NCBI RefSeq assembly: GCF_025725685.1
Contig: NZ_CP107008.1
Coordinates: 930,001 to 994,000, forward strand
Direction: 5' to 3'
DNA length: 64,000 nucleotides
Source: Halomonas sp. M4R1S46
Lineage (GTDB): Bacteria > Pseudomonadota > Gammaproteobacteria > Pseudomonadales > Halomonadaceae
The notes under the pieces were generated by a model. It saw only the letters and a program-made list of their open reading frames with translations, did no database searches and was not told where the DNA came from. Every line of letters starts with the position of its first letter. Positions within the stretch are counted from its first letter, which is position 1. Position numbers and translations under genes: made by a program. Positions 15,646-24,369 of this stretch are shown here, in pieces.

Positions 15646-16515
15646 TCAGTCCTCGAGGCTTTCGGTGTCGGGCTCGGCTTCCAGCAGGCGGATGCGGCGG
15701 TTGTCGGCGTTGAGCACCGTGAAGCGCCAGCCGCCGATCTCGGTATGCTCGCCGCGGCCGGGCAGGTGGCCGAAGCGCTGCATCACCAGCCCGCCCAGGG
15801 TGTCGAACTCCTCGTCGGAGAAGCGCGTGCCGAAGCGCTCGTTGAAGTCCTCGATGGGGGTCAGGGCGCGGATCGCGTAGCGCTCGTCGCCCAGTTCGCG
15901 GATATCCTCTTCCTCGTCGGTGTCGTGCTCGTCCTCGATGTCACCGACGATCTCCTCGAGGATATCCTCGATGGTCACGATACCGGCGGTGCCACCGTAC
16001 TCGTCCACCACCACCGCCATGTGGTTGTGGGTATCGCGGAACTCCTTGAGCAGGCTGTTGAGGCGCTTGGACTCGGGCACGAACATCGCCGGGCGCAGCA
16101 CCTCCTCGAGCTGGAAGGGCAGGCCGTTGTCCTTGCCGTTGCGCAGCAGGGGAAGCAGGTCCTTGACCAGCAGGATGCCCTTCACCTCGTCGAGGTTCTC
16201 GCCGATCACCGGATAACGGGAGTGGCCGGTTTCCAGGATCACCGGCAGGTACTCCTCCAGGGGCTGGTCGAGGGCGATGGCGTTGACCTGGGAGCGCGGG
16301 ATGAGCACCTCGCGGACCTGCTGGTCGCTGATGTTCAGGGCGCCCTCGATGATCATCATGGCGTCCTGCTCGAGCTTGAGCCGGGTCGCCGCCTGGCGCA
16401 GGAATTCCAGTAGCTCGTCCCGGGAGCTGGGCTCGTCGCTGTCACTGGACAGGGCGCTGAACAACTTCTCGAGCCAGGACTTGTTGCCCTGGCCGGTCGA
16501 TCGGTCTTCGCTCAT
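15646..16515 (-). CDS. corC: CorC/HlyC family transporter-associated protein
   Basis: 289 residues. An acidic N-terminus is followed by a pair of CBS domains (starting near VREVLIPRSQVNAIALDQ, with HSRYPVIGENLDEVKGILLVKDLL) and a C-terminal CorC_HlyC domain (GGLVMQRFGHLPGRGE... FTVLNADNRRIRLLEAE). In enterics CorC/YbeX is linked to Mg/Co efflux and ribosome maturation; here the assignment rests on domains and operon position. Overlaps ybeY by four bases (coupled translation). Confidence 0.93.
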   Translation of the reverse strand: MSEDRSTGQGNKSWLEKLFSALSSDSDEPSSRDELLEFLRQAATRLKLEQDAMMIIEGALNISDQQVREVLIPRSQVNAIALDQPLEEYLPVILETGHSRYPVIGENLDEVKGILLVKDLLPLLRNGKDNGLPFQLEEVLRPAMFVPESKRLNSLLKEFRDTHNHMAVVVDEYGGTAGIVTIEDILEEIVGDIEDEHDTDEEEDIRELGDERYAIRALTPIEDFNERFGTRFSDEEFDTLGGLVMQRFGHLPGRGEHTEIGGWRFTVLNADNRRIRLLEAEPDTESLED

Positions 16516-17024
16516 GCGTCGGCTCTCTCGTCCTCGGTATCGGAATCGCGGTGCGGAGGGCTGGGGGTGAGATACGGATCGGCGATGCCCAGGCCCGCCA
16601 GGATGTCACGCTCGAGGGCTTCCATGGCCTCGGCCTCGTCGTCCTCGATATGGTCATGGCCCAGCAGGTGCAGGGTGCCGTGGACCACCATATGAGCGTA
16701 GTGAGCCGCGAGGCTCTTGTCCTGATCCCTGGCCTCGGCCAGCACCACGGGATGGCAGATCGCCAGGTCACCGAGCAGCGGCAGCGTCACCCCGGGCGGG
16801 CACTCGAAGGGGAAGGACAGCACATTGGTGGGCCGGTCACGGTCACGGTAGTCCCGGTTCAGTCCCCGGCTCTCTTCGGCATCGACGAAGCGCACCGTCA
16901 GCTCGCGGTGCGCCTCCCCGGGGTGACGTGCCAGCACGGCCGCCACCCAGGCCTCGAGCTCGGCCTGCCCGGGCAGGCCCTCGGCCTCCAGGGCCACCTG
17001 GCGATCGACGCAGATCTCGTTCAT
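16512..17024 (-). CDS. ybeY: Endoribonuclease YbeY (rRNA maturation factor)
   Basis: 170 residues. The zinc-binding signature HGTLHLLGHDH (H-x3-H-x5-H) is intact, preceded by RPTNVLSFPFE. It acts in 16S rRNA 3' processing and 70S quality control. The C-terminal tail after residue ~150 (SPPHRDSDTEDERADA) is a charged extension. Overlaps phoH upstream and corC downstream by four bases each. Confidence 0.95.
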   Translation of the reverse strand: MNEICVDRQVALEAEGLPGQAELEAWVAAVLARHPGEAHRELTVRFVDAEESRGLNRDYRDRDRPTNVLSFPFECPPGVTLPLLGDLAICHPVVLAEARDQDKSLAAHYAHMVVHGTLHLLGHDHIEDDEAEAMEALERDILAGLGIADPYLTPSPPHRDSDTEDERADA

Positions 17025-18124
17025 GCGCTCTCCTCGCCGCCGTTCTGGCGGTCGCGGCGCTCCAGGCCCAGCTGTCTTTCCTGACGCAGGGCCTCGCGCT
17101 CCTGCTCTCGGGCCTCGCGCCGGGCGCGTTCCTCGGCCTCCTGCTCGGCCTCGAAGAGGTCGTAGGCCTCGATGATGCGCTGGACCAAGGGATGGCGCAC
17201 CACGTCCTTGGCCGCGAAGTGGGTGACGCCGATCCCCGGGGTGTCCTTGAGCACGTCGAGCACCTGGATCAGGCCGGAGCTCTGGCCCCGCGGCAGGTCC
17301 ACCTGGGTGATATCGCCGGTGATCACCGCCGTCGAGCCGAAGCCGATGCGGGTCAGGAACATCTTCATCTGCTCGCGGGTGGTGTTCTGGCTCTCGTCGA
17401 GGATGATGAAGGCGTTGTTGAGGGTGCGCCCGCGCATGTAGGCCAGGGGGGCGATCTCGATCACCTGGCGCTCGATCAGCTTGGCCACCTGCTCGAAGCC
17501 GATCATCTCGTAGAGCGCATCATAGAGCGGGCGCAGGTAGGGATCGATCTTCTGGGCCAGGTCGCCGGGCAGGAAGCCGAGCTTCTCGCCGGCCTCCACC
17601 GCGGGGCGCACCAGCAGGATGCGTCGCACCTCCTGCTGGTTGAGCGCCTCCACCGCGGCGGCCACGGCCAGGTAGGTCTTGCCGGTGCCGGCCGGACCGA
17701 TGCCGAAGTTGATGTCGTGGGCGCGGATGCTCGAGACGTAGCTCTGCTGGTTGAATCCCCGGGGCTTGATCAGCATCTTGGGGGTGCGCAGCAGGACCTC
17801 GTCGTCGTCGCCCGGGCCCTCGTCCTCCTCCAACGCCTGGAGGCCGGACTCCTGGAGGAACAGGTGCACGGTGTCCGGCGTCAGGTCGCTGGCCTCGGTC
17901 TCGCGGTACAGGTGCTCGACGACGTTGGCGGCGGCCTTGACCCGGTGGCCGGGGCCGGCCAGCTGGAAGGCGTTGCCGCGGTTGCGCAGGGTGATGCCGA
18001 GCCGGGCCTCGATCAGCTTGAGGTTTTCGTCGCGCTGGCCGCACAGGTTGGCCAGGCGGCGCGGGTCGTTGGGCTCGAGGTTCAGCGTGATGATGCGGTT
18101 GGCCGGAGTGGATGGCTGGCTCAA
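17021..18124 (-). CDS. ybeZ: PhoH-like ATPase (YbeZ)
   Basis: 367 residues. The PhoH nucleotide-binding core contains the Walker A GPAGTGKTYLAVA and Walker B-like FIILDESQNTT. An N-terminal KH-like region (~10-100) and a highly charged C-terminal tail (EEAEERARREAREQERE...) are visible. YbeZ partners YbeY in RNA metabolism. The best start is TTG 18122-18124 with no clear Shine-Dalgarno; no ATG or GTG in frame offers a better N-terminus. Confidence 0.92.
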   Translation of the reverse strand: MSQPSTPANRIITLNLEPNDPRRLANLCGQRDENLKLIEARLGITLRNRGNAFQLAGPGHRVKAAANVVEHLYRETEASDLTPDTVHLFLQESGLQALEEDEGPGDDDEVLLRTPKMLIKPRGFNQQSYVSSIRAHDINFGIGPAGTGKTYLAVAAAVEALNQQEVRRILLVRPAVEAGEKLGFLPGDLAQKIDPYLRPLYDALYEMIGFEQVAKLIERQVIEIAPLAYMRGRTLNNAFIILDESQNTTREQMKMFLTRIGFGSTAVITGDITQVDLPRGQSSGLIQVLDVLKDTPGIGVTHFAAKDVVRHPLVQRIIEAYDLFEAEQEAEERARREAREQEREALRQERQLGLERRDRQNGGEESA

Positions 18125-18205
18125 GACAGGCGGATCCGTGCGTTGATGAGTGTCGGGGTCAGCTTACTGCCCCGGCAGGCGCCGGGGCAATGCAAGATGC
18201 AGCGG

Positions 18206-19549
18206 TCAGAAGCGTTCCGGGGAAGCCAGCTCGCCGCGCAGCGAGTTGGGCAGGGCCTCGGTGATCTCCACGTCGACGAAATAGCCGATCAGCTCGGTGG
18301 GGTTGGCGGCGCGGAAGTTGACCACCCGGTTGTTCTCGGTGCGCCCGGACAGTTGGCCGGGGTCCTTGGGCGAGAAGCCGGTGACCAGGATGCGCTGGGT
18401 GCTGCCCACCATGCGCCGGCTGATCTGCATGGCCTGCTGGTTGATGCGCTCCTGGAGGATCGCCAGGCGCTGCTTCTTGACCGACTCCGGGGTCTCGTCC
18501 GCCAGGTTCGCCGCCGGGGTCCCGGGACGCGCCGAGTAGACGAAGCTGAACGAGACGTCGAAGCCGATGCGCCCGATCAGCGCCATGGTCGCCGCGAAGT
18601 CTTCCTCGGTCTCGCCGGGAAAGCCGATGATGAAGTCCGAGGAGAAGCTGATATCGGGGCGCAGCTCGCGGATGCGCTCCAGCTTGTCGACGTATTCCTC
18701 GACGGTGTGGCCGCGCTTCATGGCGGCGAGGACGCGGTCGGAGCCGGCCTGCACCGGCAGGTGCAGGTGGCTGACCAGTTCCGGCACCTCGTCGTAGGCC
18801 TCGATCAGGCTGTCGGAGAATTCCACCGGATGGGAGGTGGTGAAGCGAATCCGGTCGATGCCCTCCACGGCGGCCACGCAGGCGATCAGCTCGGCCAGGT
18901 CGATCTCGTCGCCGAGCCGGTTCTCGCCGCGGTAGGCGTTGACGTTCTGGCCCAGCAGGTTGATCTCGCGAACCCCCTGGTCGGCCAGATGGATGACCTC
19001 GTCCATCACCGCCTCGAAGGGCCGCGAGACCTCCTCGCCGCGGGTATAGGGCACCACGCAGAAAGTGCAGTACTTCGAGCAGCCCTCCATGATGGAGACG
19101 AAGGCGGTGGCGCCGTCCGAACTCGGCTGCGGCAGGTGATCGAACTTCTCGACCTCGGGAAAGGTGACGTCGACCACCGAGATCTGGTCGTCCTGGCGCG
19201 CGTCGAGCATCGACGGCACCCGGTGCAGGGTCTGGGGACCGAACACCATGTCCACGTGGGGCGCACGCTTGCGCAGCGCCTCGCCCTCCTGGCTGGCCAC
19301 GCAGCCGCCGACCCCGATCACCAGCTCGGGCTTGGCCGCCTTGAGCTTCTTCCAGCGGCCCAGCTGGTGGAAGACCTTTTCCTGGGCCTTCTCGCGGATC
19401 GAGCAGGTATTGAGCAGGATGACGTCGGCTTCGCGCTCGTCGTCGGTGAGCTCCAGCTGATGGGATTCGCCGAGCAGATCCGCCATGCGCGCGGAATCGT
19501 ACTCGTTCATCTGGCAGCCATGCGTCTTGATGAAGAGTTTCTTCGCCAT
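18206..19549 (-). CDS. miaB: tRNA-2-methylthio-N6-dimethylallyladenosine synthase
   Basis: 447 residues, full length. The N-terminal UPF0004 domain carries three cluster cysteines (KTHGCQMNEY, LLNTCSIRE, VGGCVASQ). The radical-SAM C-x3-C-x2-C is in GCSKYCTFCVVPYTRG, and a C-terminal TRAM domain begins near residue 380. It adds the methylthio group to i6A37 of tRNAs reading UNN codons, including tRNA-Trp. First gene of the miaB-ybeZYX-lnt operon. Confidence 0.97.
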   Translation of the reverse strand: MAKKLFIKTHGCQMNEYDSARMADLLGESHQLELTDDEREADVILLNTCSIREKAQEKVFHQLGRWKKLKAAKPELVIGVGGCVASQEGEALRKRAPHVDMVFGPQTLHRVPSMLDARQDDQISVVDVTFPEVEKFDHLPQPSSDGATAFVSIMEGCSKYCTFCVVPYTRGEEVSRPFEAVMDEVIHLADQGVREINLLGQNVNAYRGENRLGDEIDLAELIACVAAVEGIDRIRFTTSHPVEFSDSLIEAYDEVPELVSHLHLPVQAGSDRVLAAMKRGHTVEEYVDKLERIRELRPDISFSSDFIIGFPGETEEDFAATMALIGRIGFDVSFSFVYSARPGTPAANLADETPESVKKQRLAILQERINQQAMQISRRMVGSTQRILVTGFSPKDPGQLSGRTENNRVVNFRAANPTELIGYFVDVEITEALPNSLRGELASPERF

Positions 19550-19957
19550 AAGAATAGGTCGTGGCGTCTTGGCCCGACGGGGTGCACCGGTGGATGGACG
19601 TTCGCAGGAGGGAGGCCGACAGGCCTTCCGATGAGGGCGATCATTATACGCACCCCCGGCGGGAGGGGCCAGGGTCGACCGCCGCCGGCGGCGGTCGACT
19701 GTGGTACCCTTGGCACCGCTCGGGGCGCGGCACGGGCGGTCGGCTGGTCAGCGAGTGACCGAAGTGTCGCGGCGGCGACAGCCATGCCCCCTGGCCGACG
19801 GTTTCCAGCGGTTTTCCCGACACTTGTCCACAGCAGCTGTGGACGACTGGCGGCAGGCCCGCTTTCATCGCGGTCGTTGCCGGAACGGAGTGCCGACCCA
19901 CTGCCGCCAGCGCCGACGAGCAGCGCAAACAGAGCCTTGGATAGCCAGGAAGATGGC
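19550..19957. promoter_or_regulatory. Divergent intergenic region with miaB -10 and a 26-bp perfect palindrome
   Basis: 408 bases without a gene. On the minus strand TATAAT (19648-19643) lies about 95 bases before miaB and is the likely -10; its -35 is weak. A perfect 26-bp GC-rich palindrome lies at 19674-19699 with arms starting GTCGACC. The remaining ~250 bases before the SH3 gene show no convincing promoter or frame. Confidence 0.5.
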
Positions 19958-20593
19958 ATGACGATGCAACGATGCAAGACACTCACCGTGGGCGTGTTAC
20001 TCGGGGCCCTGGCCCTGCCGCTGCAGGCCCAGGAGAACGAGGCCGGGGACGCCGACCGCTGGGTCTCCGATGAACTCACCACCTATGTGCGCAGCGGTCC
20101 CACCGACGGCTACCGGATCGTCGGCACCCTGACCGCCGGAGCGCCGGTGGAGGTCCTCGAGACCAGCGGCGACTATACCCGGGTGCGCAGCGAGAGCGGC
20201 GACGTGGTCTGGGTGCCGAGCAGCGAGCTGCAGGACAGCCCCAGCGCCCAGGTCCGCCTGCCGGCGCTCGAGGCGCGGGTCCAGGCGCTGTCTGAGGAGC
20301 TGTCCGGCATCAACGAGACCTGGGAGAGCCGCATGGCCTCGATGACCGAGACCCTGGACATGCGGGAACAGCGCATCGCCCAGCTCGAGGCGCGCAACCA
20401 CGAGCTCGAGGCGGAGACCGAGCAGTCCCGTGCCACCATTCGCGAGCTCCAGACCCGCCTGGATACCCAGGAGGAAGACCTGCTGATGCGCTACTTCATG
20501 TATGGCGGCGGAGTGGCCGGTGCCGGCCTGCTGGTGGGCCTGATCGTGCCGCACCTGCCGCGGCGGCGTCGCAAGCGTGACCGCTGGTTCTGA
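19958..20593 (+). CDS. TIGR04211-type SH3 domain protein with coiled coil and C-terminal membrane anchor
   Basis: 211 residues. Signal peptide (TLTVGVLLGALALPLQAQ), then a bacterial SH3 domain at ~35-95 (VSDELTTYVRSGPTDGYRIVG...DVVWVPSSELQ). A long coiled coil follows at ~100-170 (ALEARVQALSEELSG...QRIAQLEARNHELEAE), then one transmembrane helix (GGGVAGAGLLVGLIVP) and a basic tail (RRRRKRDRWF). The architecture matches the YgiM family: an envelope protein with the SH3 domain in the periplasm and a short cytoplasmic tail. ATG 19958 has AGGAAG five bases upstream. tpm follows closely. Confidence 0.82.
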   Translation: MTMQRCKTLTVGVLLGALALPLQAQENEAGDADRWVSDELTTYVRSGPTDGYRIVGTLTAGAPVEVLETSGDYTRVRSESGDVVWVPSSELQDSPSAQVRLPALEARVQALSEELSGINETWESRMASMTETLDMREQRIAQLEARNHELEAETEQSRATIRELQTRLDTQEEDLLMRYFMYGGGVAGAGLLVGLIVPHLPRRRRKRDRWF

Positions 20594-20605
20594 GGGGCCT
20601 CGCCC

Positions 20606-21247
20606 ATGGACAACCAATGGCTGCAGCGCTGGCGGCAAGGGCGCATCGGCTTCCACCGGGAGGCGGTGCACCCCGCGCTGATGCGGCACTGGCCCGACCT
20701 CGGCATCCCGGCCGGCAGCAAGGTGCTGGTGCCGCTATGCGGCAAGAGCCTCGACATGCGCTGGCTGGCCAGCCACGACCATCCGGTGCTCGGCATCGAG
20801 CTCGCCGAGCCGGCCATCGAGCAGTTCCTGGCCGAGGGCGTGGGCGAGGTGTCCCGGTATCATCACGACAGCTTCGCGGTATGCCGCCAGGGCAGCGTGG
20901 AGCTGTGGTGCGGGGACTTCTTCCACTTCCATATCCAGCAGGCGGCGGAGGTCGGGGCCTTCTATGATCGGGCGGCGCTGATCGCCCTGCCCGAGGCGAC
21001 CCGCCAGCGCTACGCCTTCCACCTGGCCCAGCTGCTCCCCCCCGGGGCCCGGGGGCTGTTGATCAGCCTGACCCGAGCGCCGGGAGACGAGGGGGGGCCG
21101 CCCTACAGCGTCCATGGTGACGAGGTGGAAGCGCTCTTCTCGCCTAACTTCCAGCTTCGCCACCTCGAGGATGGGGCGCCCGAGCCCGGCAGCGGTTTCC
21201 GGGAGAGCGTCTGGAGTCTGACCCGTCGAGGGCCCAAGGTCGAGTGA
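20606..21247 (+). CDS. tpm: Thiopurine S-methyltransferase
   Basis: 213 residues, a SAM-dependent methyltransferase of the TPMT family. The N-terminus (MDNQWLQRWRQGRIGFH) and KVLVPLCGKSLDMRWLA are diagnostic, with GIELAEPAI and the DFFHF segment of the SAM site. In bacteria, members methylate thiopurines and have been linked to selenite/tellurite methylation. It follows the SH3 gene by 12 bases. Confidence 0.92.
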   Translation: MDNQWLQRWRQGRIGFHREAVHPALMRHWPDLGIPAGSKVLVPLCGKSLDMRWLASHDHPVLGIELAEPAIEQFLAEGVGEVSRYHHDSFAVCRQGSVELWCGDFFHFHIQQAAEVGAFYDRAALIALPEATRQRYAFHLAQLLPPGARGLLISLTRAPGDEGGPPYSVHGDEVEALFSPNFQLRHLEDGAPEPGSGFRESVWSLTRRGPKVE

Positions 21248-21272
21248 CGCGCGCCGCTGCCGGGTCCGCATC

Positions 21273-21302
21273 GCCGAGGGCGCCCCATGGGGCGCCCTCG
21301 GC
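21273..21302. terminator. Perfect 30-base palindrome between convergent tpm and the lipoprotein gene
   Basis: A 15+15 perfect palindrome with arms starting GCCGAGGGCGCC, placed between the two convergent stop codons. It lacks a T-tract on either side, so it is called by position and strength of pairing only. Confidence 0.6.
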
Positions 21303-21316
21303 GTCTGCGCGGGGGC

Positions 21317-21904
21317 TCAGCGGGCCAGTAGTCGGCCGAGCTCGGGGTCCTTGAAGGCTCGGTCGAGGCCGTCGGAGAGCAGCCCCTGGATCATCTCGAG
21401 GTTGGTCTCCTGGTCCGGACGCACGGCATAGCTCTGGGTGCGTCGCGAGGTGTAGGTGCCGGTATAGGTGGTGCCGTCGTTGCGGGCCTCGGCCACCAGC
21501 ACGGCCTCCAGCCGCGCGCTGCCGACCAGCGGTGGGCTGTCGCCGCGCTCGTAGCCCAGGTGGGCCAGGGTCAGGGTCAGGCTGGGGCGGTTCGGTGCGG
21601 TCTCCCGGGTCGGGGAGAAGCCCATCTCCTGCACGGCCCGCTCGGCCTCGGCCTGCAGGCGGGGTTCCAGGGTCGCCGGGTCGACGATGATCACCGCGGT
21701 GGACATGGCGCTGCCGCTGCGGGTGCCGATCACCGCCTCGTCGCGGCTGTCCTCGGCGGTCACCGTCACGGCCTGGCCCTGGCCGGTGACGGGTACGGCG
21801 ACGGTGCGCTTGGGGGCGGGCTGCAGGTAGTGGGGGCCGGCGCAGCCGGCGAGCCAGCCGGTAGCCAGCAGGATCATCGAGGCGAGCAGGAGGTGGCGTG
21901 GCAT
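21317..21904 (-). CDS. YajG-family lipoprotein
   Basis: 195 residues. The N-terminal lipoprotein signal is clear: hydrophobic core LLLASMILLATGWL then lipobox LAGC with the modifiable Cys at about residue 20. The mature domain (DPATLEPRLQAEAERAVQEMGF, LTLTLAHLGYE, SYAVRPDQETNLEMIQGLLSDGLDRAF) matches the Lipoprotein_16/YajG family of unknown function. The preferred start is ATG 21904 (MPRHLLL), which gives a normal signal peptide; the longer frame would prefix about 29 odd residues. Confidence 0.8.
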   Translation of the reverse strand: MPRHLLLASMILLATGWLAGCAGPHYLQPAPKRTVAVPVTGQGQAVTVTAEDSRDEAVIGTRSGSAMSTAVIIVDPATLEPRLQAEAERAVQEMGFSPTRETAPNRPSLTLTLAHLGYERGDSPPLVGSARLEAVLVAEARNDGTTYTGTYTSRRTQSYAVRPDQETNLEMIQGLLSDGLDRAFKDPELGRLLAR

Positions 21905-22013
21905 GGGCAGACCCCTAGAAGCGGATGAGCCTCGAGTATATCGTCCCCGTGCCGCGGCCTGCAGCATTGGGCAGGCCGGCTTACACTGCAAGCATCATCA
22001 CAGGAAAGTCGTC

Positions 22014-22463
22014 ATGATCCGAGCCGCCACACCGGAGGATATGCCGGCCATCGTCGACATCTGGCAGCGTGCCTCCCGCCTGGCCCATCCCTTCCTGGAC
22101 GAGGAGATCCGGGCCGCCCGTGCCGAAGAGATGACCCGAGAGTGCCTGCCCGACTGCCGGATCCAGGTGCTGGACGCCGGTGGTCGGGTGGTCGGCTTCG
22201 CGGCCATGCGCAGCGAGCACCTCGAGGCGCTGTTCGTGGATCCCAAGGCCCAGGGCTACGGGCATGGCTCGGAGCTGATGGCCCACGTCATGGCGCTCAG
22301 CGAGCGCATCACCCTGCGGGTCTTCTCGCGCAACGTACGCGCGGTCTCCTTCTACCGTCGGCTGGGGTTCCATGCCTACCTGGAAACCGAGGATCCGGCC
22401 AGCGGCGAGCCCGAGACCCTGATGGTCTGGACCCGTCGCCGGAGCTGCCGCGGCCGCGCCTGA
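22014..22463 (+). CDS. GNAT family N-acetyltransferase
   Basis: 149 residues, a single GNAT fold. It starts MIRAATPEDMPAIVDIWQ, has the central strand LEALFVDPKAQGYGHGSELM (acetyl-CoA pyrophosphate loop Q-G-x-G-x-G/S), and ends with the late-motif NVRAVSFYRRLGF. It resembles YjaB-type acetyltransferases. Substrate unknown. AGGAAAG precedes ATG 22014. Confidence 0.87.
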   Translation: MIRAATPEDMPAIVDIWQRASRLAHPFLDEEIRAARAEEMTRECLPDCRIQVLDAGGRVVGFAAMRSEHLEALFVDPKAQGYGHGSELMAHVMALSERITLRVFSRNVRAVSFYRRLGFHAYLETEDPASGEPETLMVWTRRRSCRGRA

Positions 22464-22496
22464 GCCCCGCCCCGACCAGGAGAGGAGCCGTTCCGG

Positions 22497-24224
22497 CTAG
22501 AGTCCCATGGCCGAGGAGGTGGAGCGGCGCGGATCCGCCCCGCCGTAGAAGCGGCCATTCTCGATCACGATCGACTGGGCGGCGCCCATCGCCGCTTGCC
22601 GGCTGATGGTGTGGCCCTTGCCCTCCAGCAGCGCGAGGGTGTCGGGGCTGTAGCCGGCCTCGATGCGCAGCTCGTCGGGCAGCCACTGGTGGTGGATGCG
22701 CGGGGCACTGACCGCCGACTGGATGTTCATGTCGTGGTCGATGACGTTCATCAGCACCTGCAGGGTGGTGGTGATGATCCGCGAGCCGCCGGGGCTACCG
22801 GTGATCAGGAAGTTCTCCCCGTCGCGCTTGACGATGGTCGGCGTCATCGACGACAGCATGCGCTTGCCCGGCTCGATCTTGTTGGCCTCGCCGCCGATCA
22901 GGCCATAGGCGTTGGGGACGCCGGGCTTGGCGGAGAAGTCGTCCATCTCGTTGTTGAGCAGAAAGCCGGCCCCTGCCACGGCGATGCCCGAGCCATAGCT
23001 GAAGTTGATGGTGTAGGTGTTGGAGACCGCCAGGCCGTCGTCGTCGGCGATGGAGAAGTGGGTGGTCTCGTTGGACTCGTAGGGCAGCGGGTTGCCCGGC
23101 GCGATCTCCTCGCTCGGGGTGGCCCGGTCCATGGCGATCTGGGCGCGCAGCTCGTCGGCATAGCCCTCGGAGGTGATGCCCGCGAGGGGAACCTCGACGA
23201 AGTCGGTGTCGCCCAGGTACTCCGAGCGGTCGGCATAGGCACGCTTCATCGCCTCGGCCATCACGTGGATGGTGTTGGCCGCGCCGAAGCCCATCTGGCC
23301 GATGTCATAGGCCTCGAGGATGTTGAGCATCTGCACGATATGGGCCCCGCCGGAGGAGGGCGGGCTCATGGCGTAGACGTCGTAGCCGCGGTAGTTGCCG
23401 TGACTCGGCTCGCGGATCACCGGCTGGTAGCCGGCCAGGTCCTCGAGGGTGATCAGGCCGTCGTGGCGTTCCATCTCGGCGGCGATCAGCTCGGCGGTCT
23501 CGCCCTCGTAGAACTCCCGGGGGCCCTGTTCGGCGATGCGCCTGAGGGTCGCCGCGAGGTCCGGCTGGCGGAAGGTGTCCCCCACGTCGTAGGGGCTGCC
23601 GTCCTCCTTGAAGAACATCGCCCGGGTCGAGTCCCACTTGGTCAGTCGCTCGCTGGCCTCGCTCACGCCATCGACGAAGCGCTGCGGGACCGCGAAACCG
23701 TCCTCGGCCAGGCGGATCGCCGGGGCCAGTGCCTCGGCCAGGCTCAGGGTGCCGTACTTCTCCAGGGCCAGCGACAGGCCGGCCACGGTGCCGGGCACCC
23801 CGGCCGCCCGGTGGGTGAAGCGCGACCACTCGGAGACGGCGTTGCCGTCCTCGTCCTGGAACATGGTCTCGGTGGCGGCGGCCGGGGCGGTCTCCCGGTA
23901 GTCGATGGCGATGACCTCGCCGCTCTCCTCGTCGGAGATCAGCATGAAGCCGCCGCCGCCGATGTTGCCCGAGCGGGGCTGGGTGACCGCCAGGGCGAAG
24001 CCGGCGGTCACGGCGGCGTCCACGGCGTTGCCGCCCGCGGCGAGGACCTCGCGGGCGACCTGGGAGGCCAGGAAGTGGCTGGTGGCCACCATGCCCCGGG
24101 ACCCTTCCTCGGGGTGGAAGCGCTCCCCCTCGAGGATCGCCGGCTGGGCGAGCAGGGGCGGGGCGCAGAGCAGGCTACCGGCGAGCAGGGCGGCGCCCAG
24201 GGGGCGGGTAAGACGGTGGGACAT
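22497..24224 (-). CDS. ggt: Gamma-glutamyltransferase
   Basis: 575 residues with a signal peptide (MSHRLTRPLGAALLAGSLLC...LAQ), so periplasmic. The precursor self-cleaves; the new N-terminal nucleophile Thr is in ETTHFSIAD. Other family marks are AAGGNAVDAAVTAGFALAV, GNIGGGGFMLI, MSPPSSGGAH and the ITGSPGGSRI loop. It hydrolyses glutathione and other gamma-glutamyl compounds. ATG 24224 has AAGGAG at good spacing; the longer frame adds only unlikely residues. Confidence 0.95.
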   Translation of the reverse strand: MSHRLTRPLGAALLAGSLLCAPPLLAQPAILEGERFHPEEGSRGMVATSHFLASQVAREVLAAGGNAVDAAVTAGFALAVTQPRSGNIGGGGFMLISDEESGEVIAIDYRETAPAAATETMFQDEDGNAVSEWSRFTHRAAGVPGTVAGLSLALEKYGTLSLAEALAPAIRLAEDGFAVPQRFVDGVSEASERLTKWDSTRAMFFKEDGSPYDVGDTFRQPDLAATLRRIAEQGPREFYEGETAELIAAEMERHDGLITLEDLAGYQPVIREPSHGNYRGYDVYAMSPPSSGGAHIVQMLNILEAYDIGQMGFGAANTIHVMAEAMKRAYADRSEYLGDTDFVEVPLAGITSEGYADELRAQIAMDRATPSEEIAPGNPLPYESNETTHFSIADDDGLAVSNTYTINFSYGSGIAVAGAGFLLNNEMDDFSAKPGVPNAYGLIGGEANKIEPGKRMLSSMTPTIVKRDGENFLITGSPGGSRIITTTLQVLMNVIDHDMNIQSAVSAPRIHHQWLPDELRIEAGYSPDTLALLEGKGHTISRQAAMGAAQSIVIENGRFYGGADPRRSTSSAMGL

Positions 24225-24318
24225 CAGGACATCTCCTTGTCGCGGATGGGGCACGACTGATCACTATCGACCGGGAACGGCGATCCCGCAAGGCACACGA
24301 GGGGCCCCCGAATGCTGT

Positions 24319-24324
24319 TAGAAT
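24319..24324 (+). promoter_or_regulatory. Candidate -10 (TAGAAT) of rpe
   Basis: TAGAAT lies 46 bases before the rpe start in the divergent ggt-rpe gap. No strong -35 is seen. Confidence 0.35.
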
Positions 24325-24369
24325 GCCGCCCATCGTGCCCATCGACTCTTACAGGACCCGATCGTCGCC

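Noticed and set aside
13809..15713. A 634-codon plus-strand frame across the phaC end and lnt
   Set aside because: It crosses a terminator and tandem repeats and is opposite lnt, which has the nitrilase catalytic residues. Composition is Gln/Gly/Arg-rich.
16928..19957. Plus-strand frame extending the SH3 protein to 1221 codons
   Set aside because: Only the last 211 codons form a real protein with signal peptide and a good ribosome-binding site at 19958; the rest is antisense to phoH and miaB.
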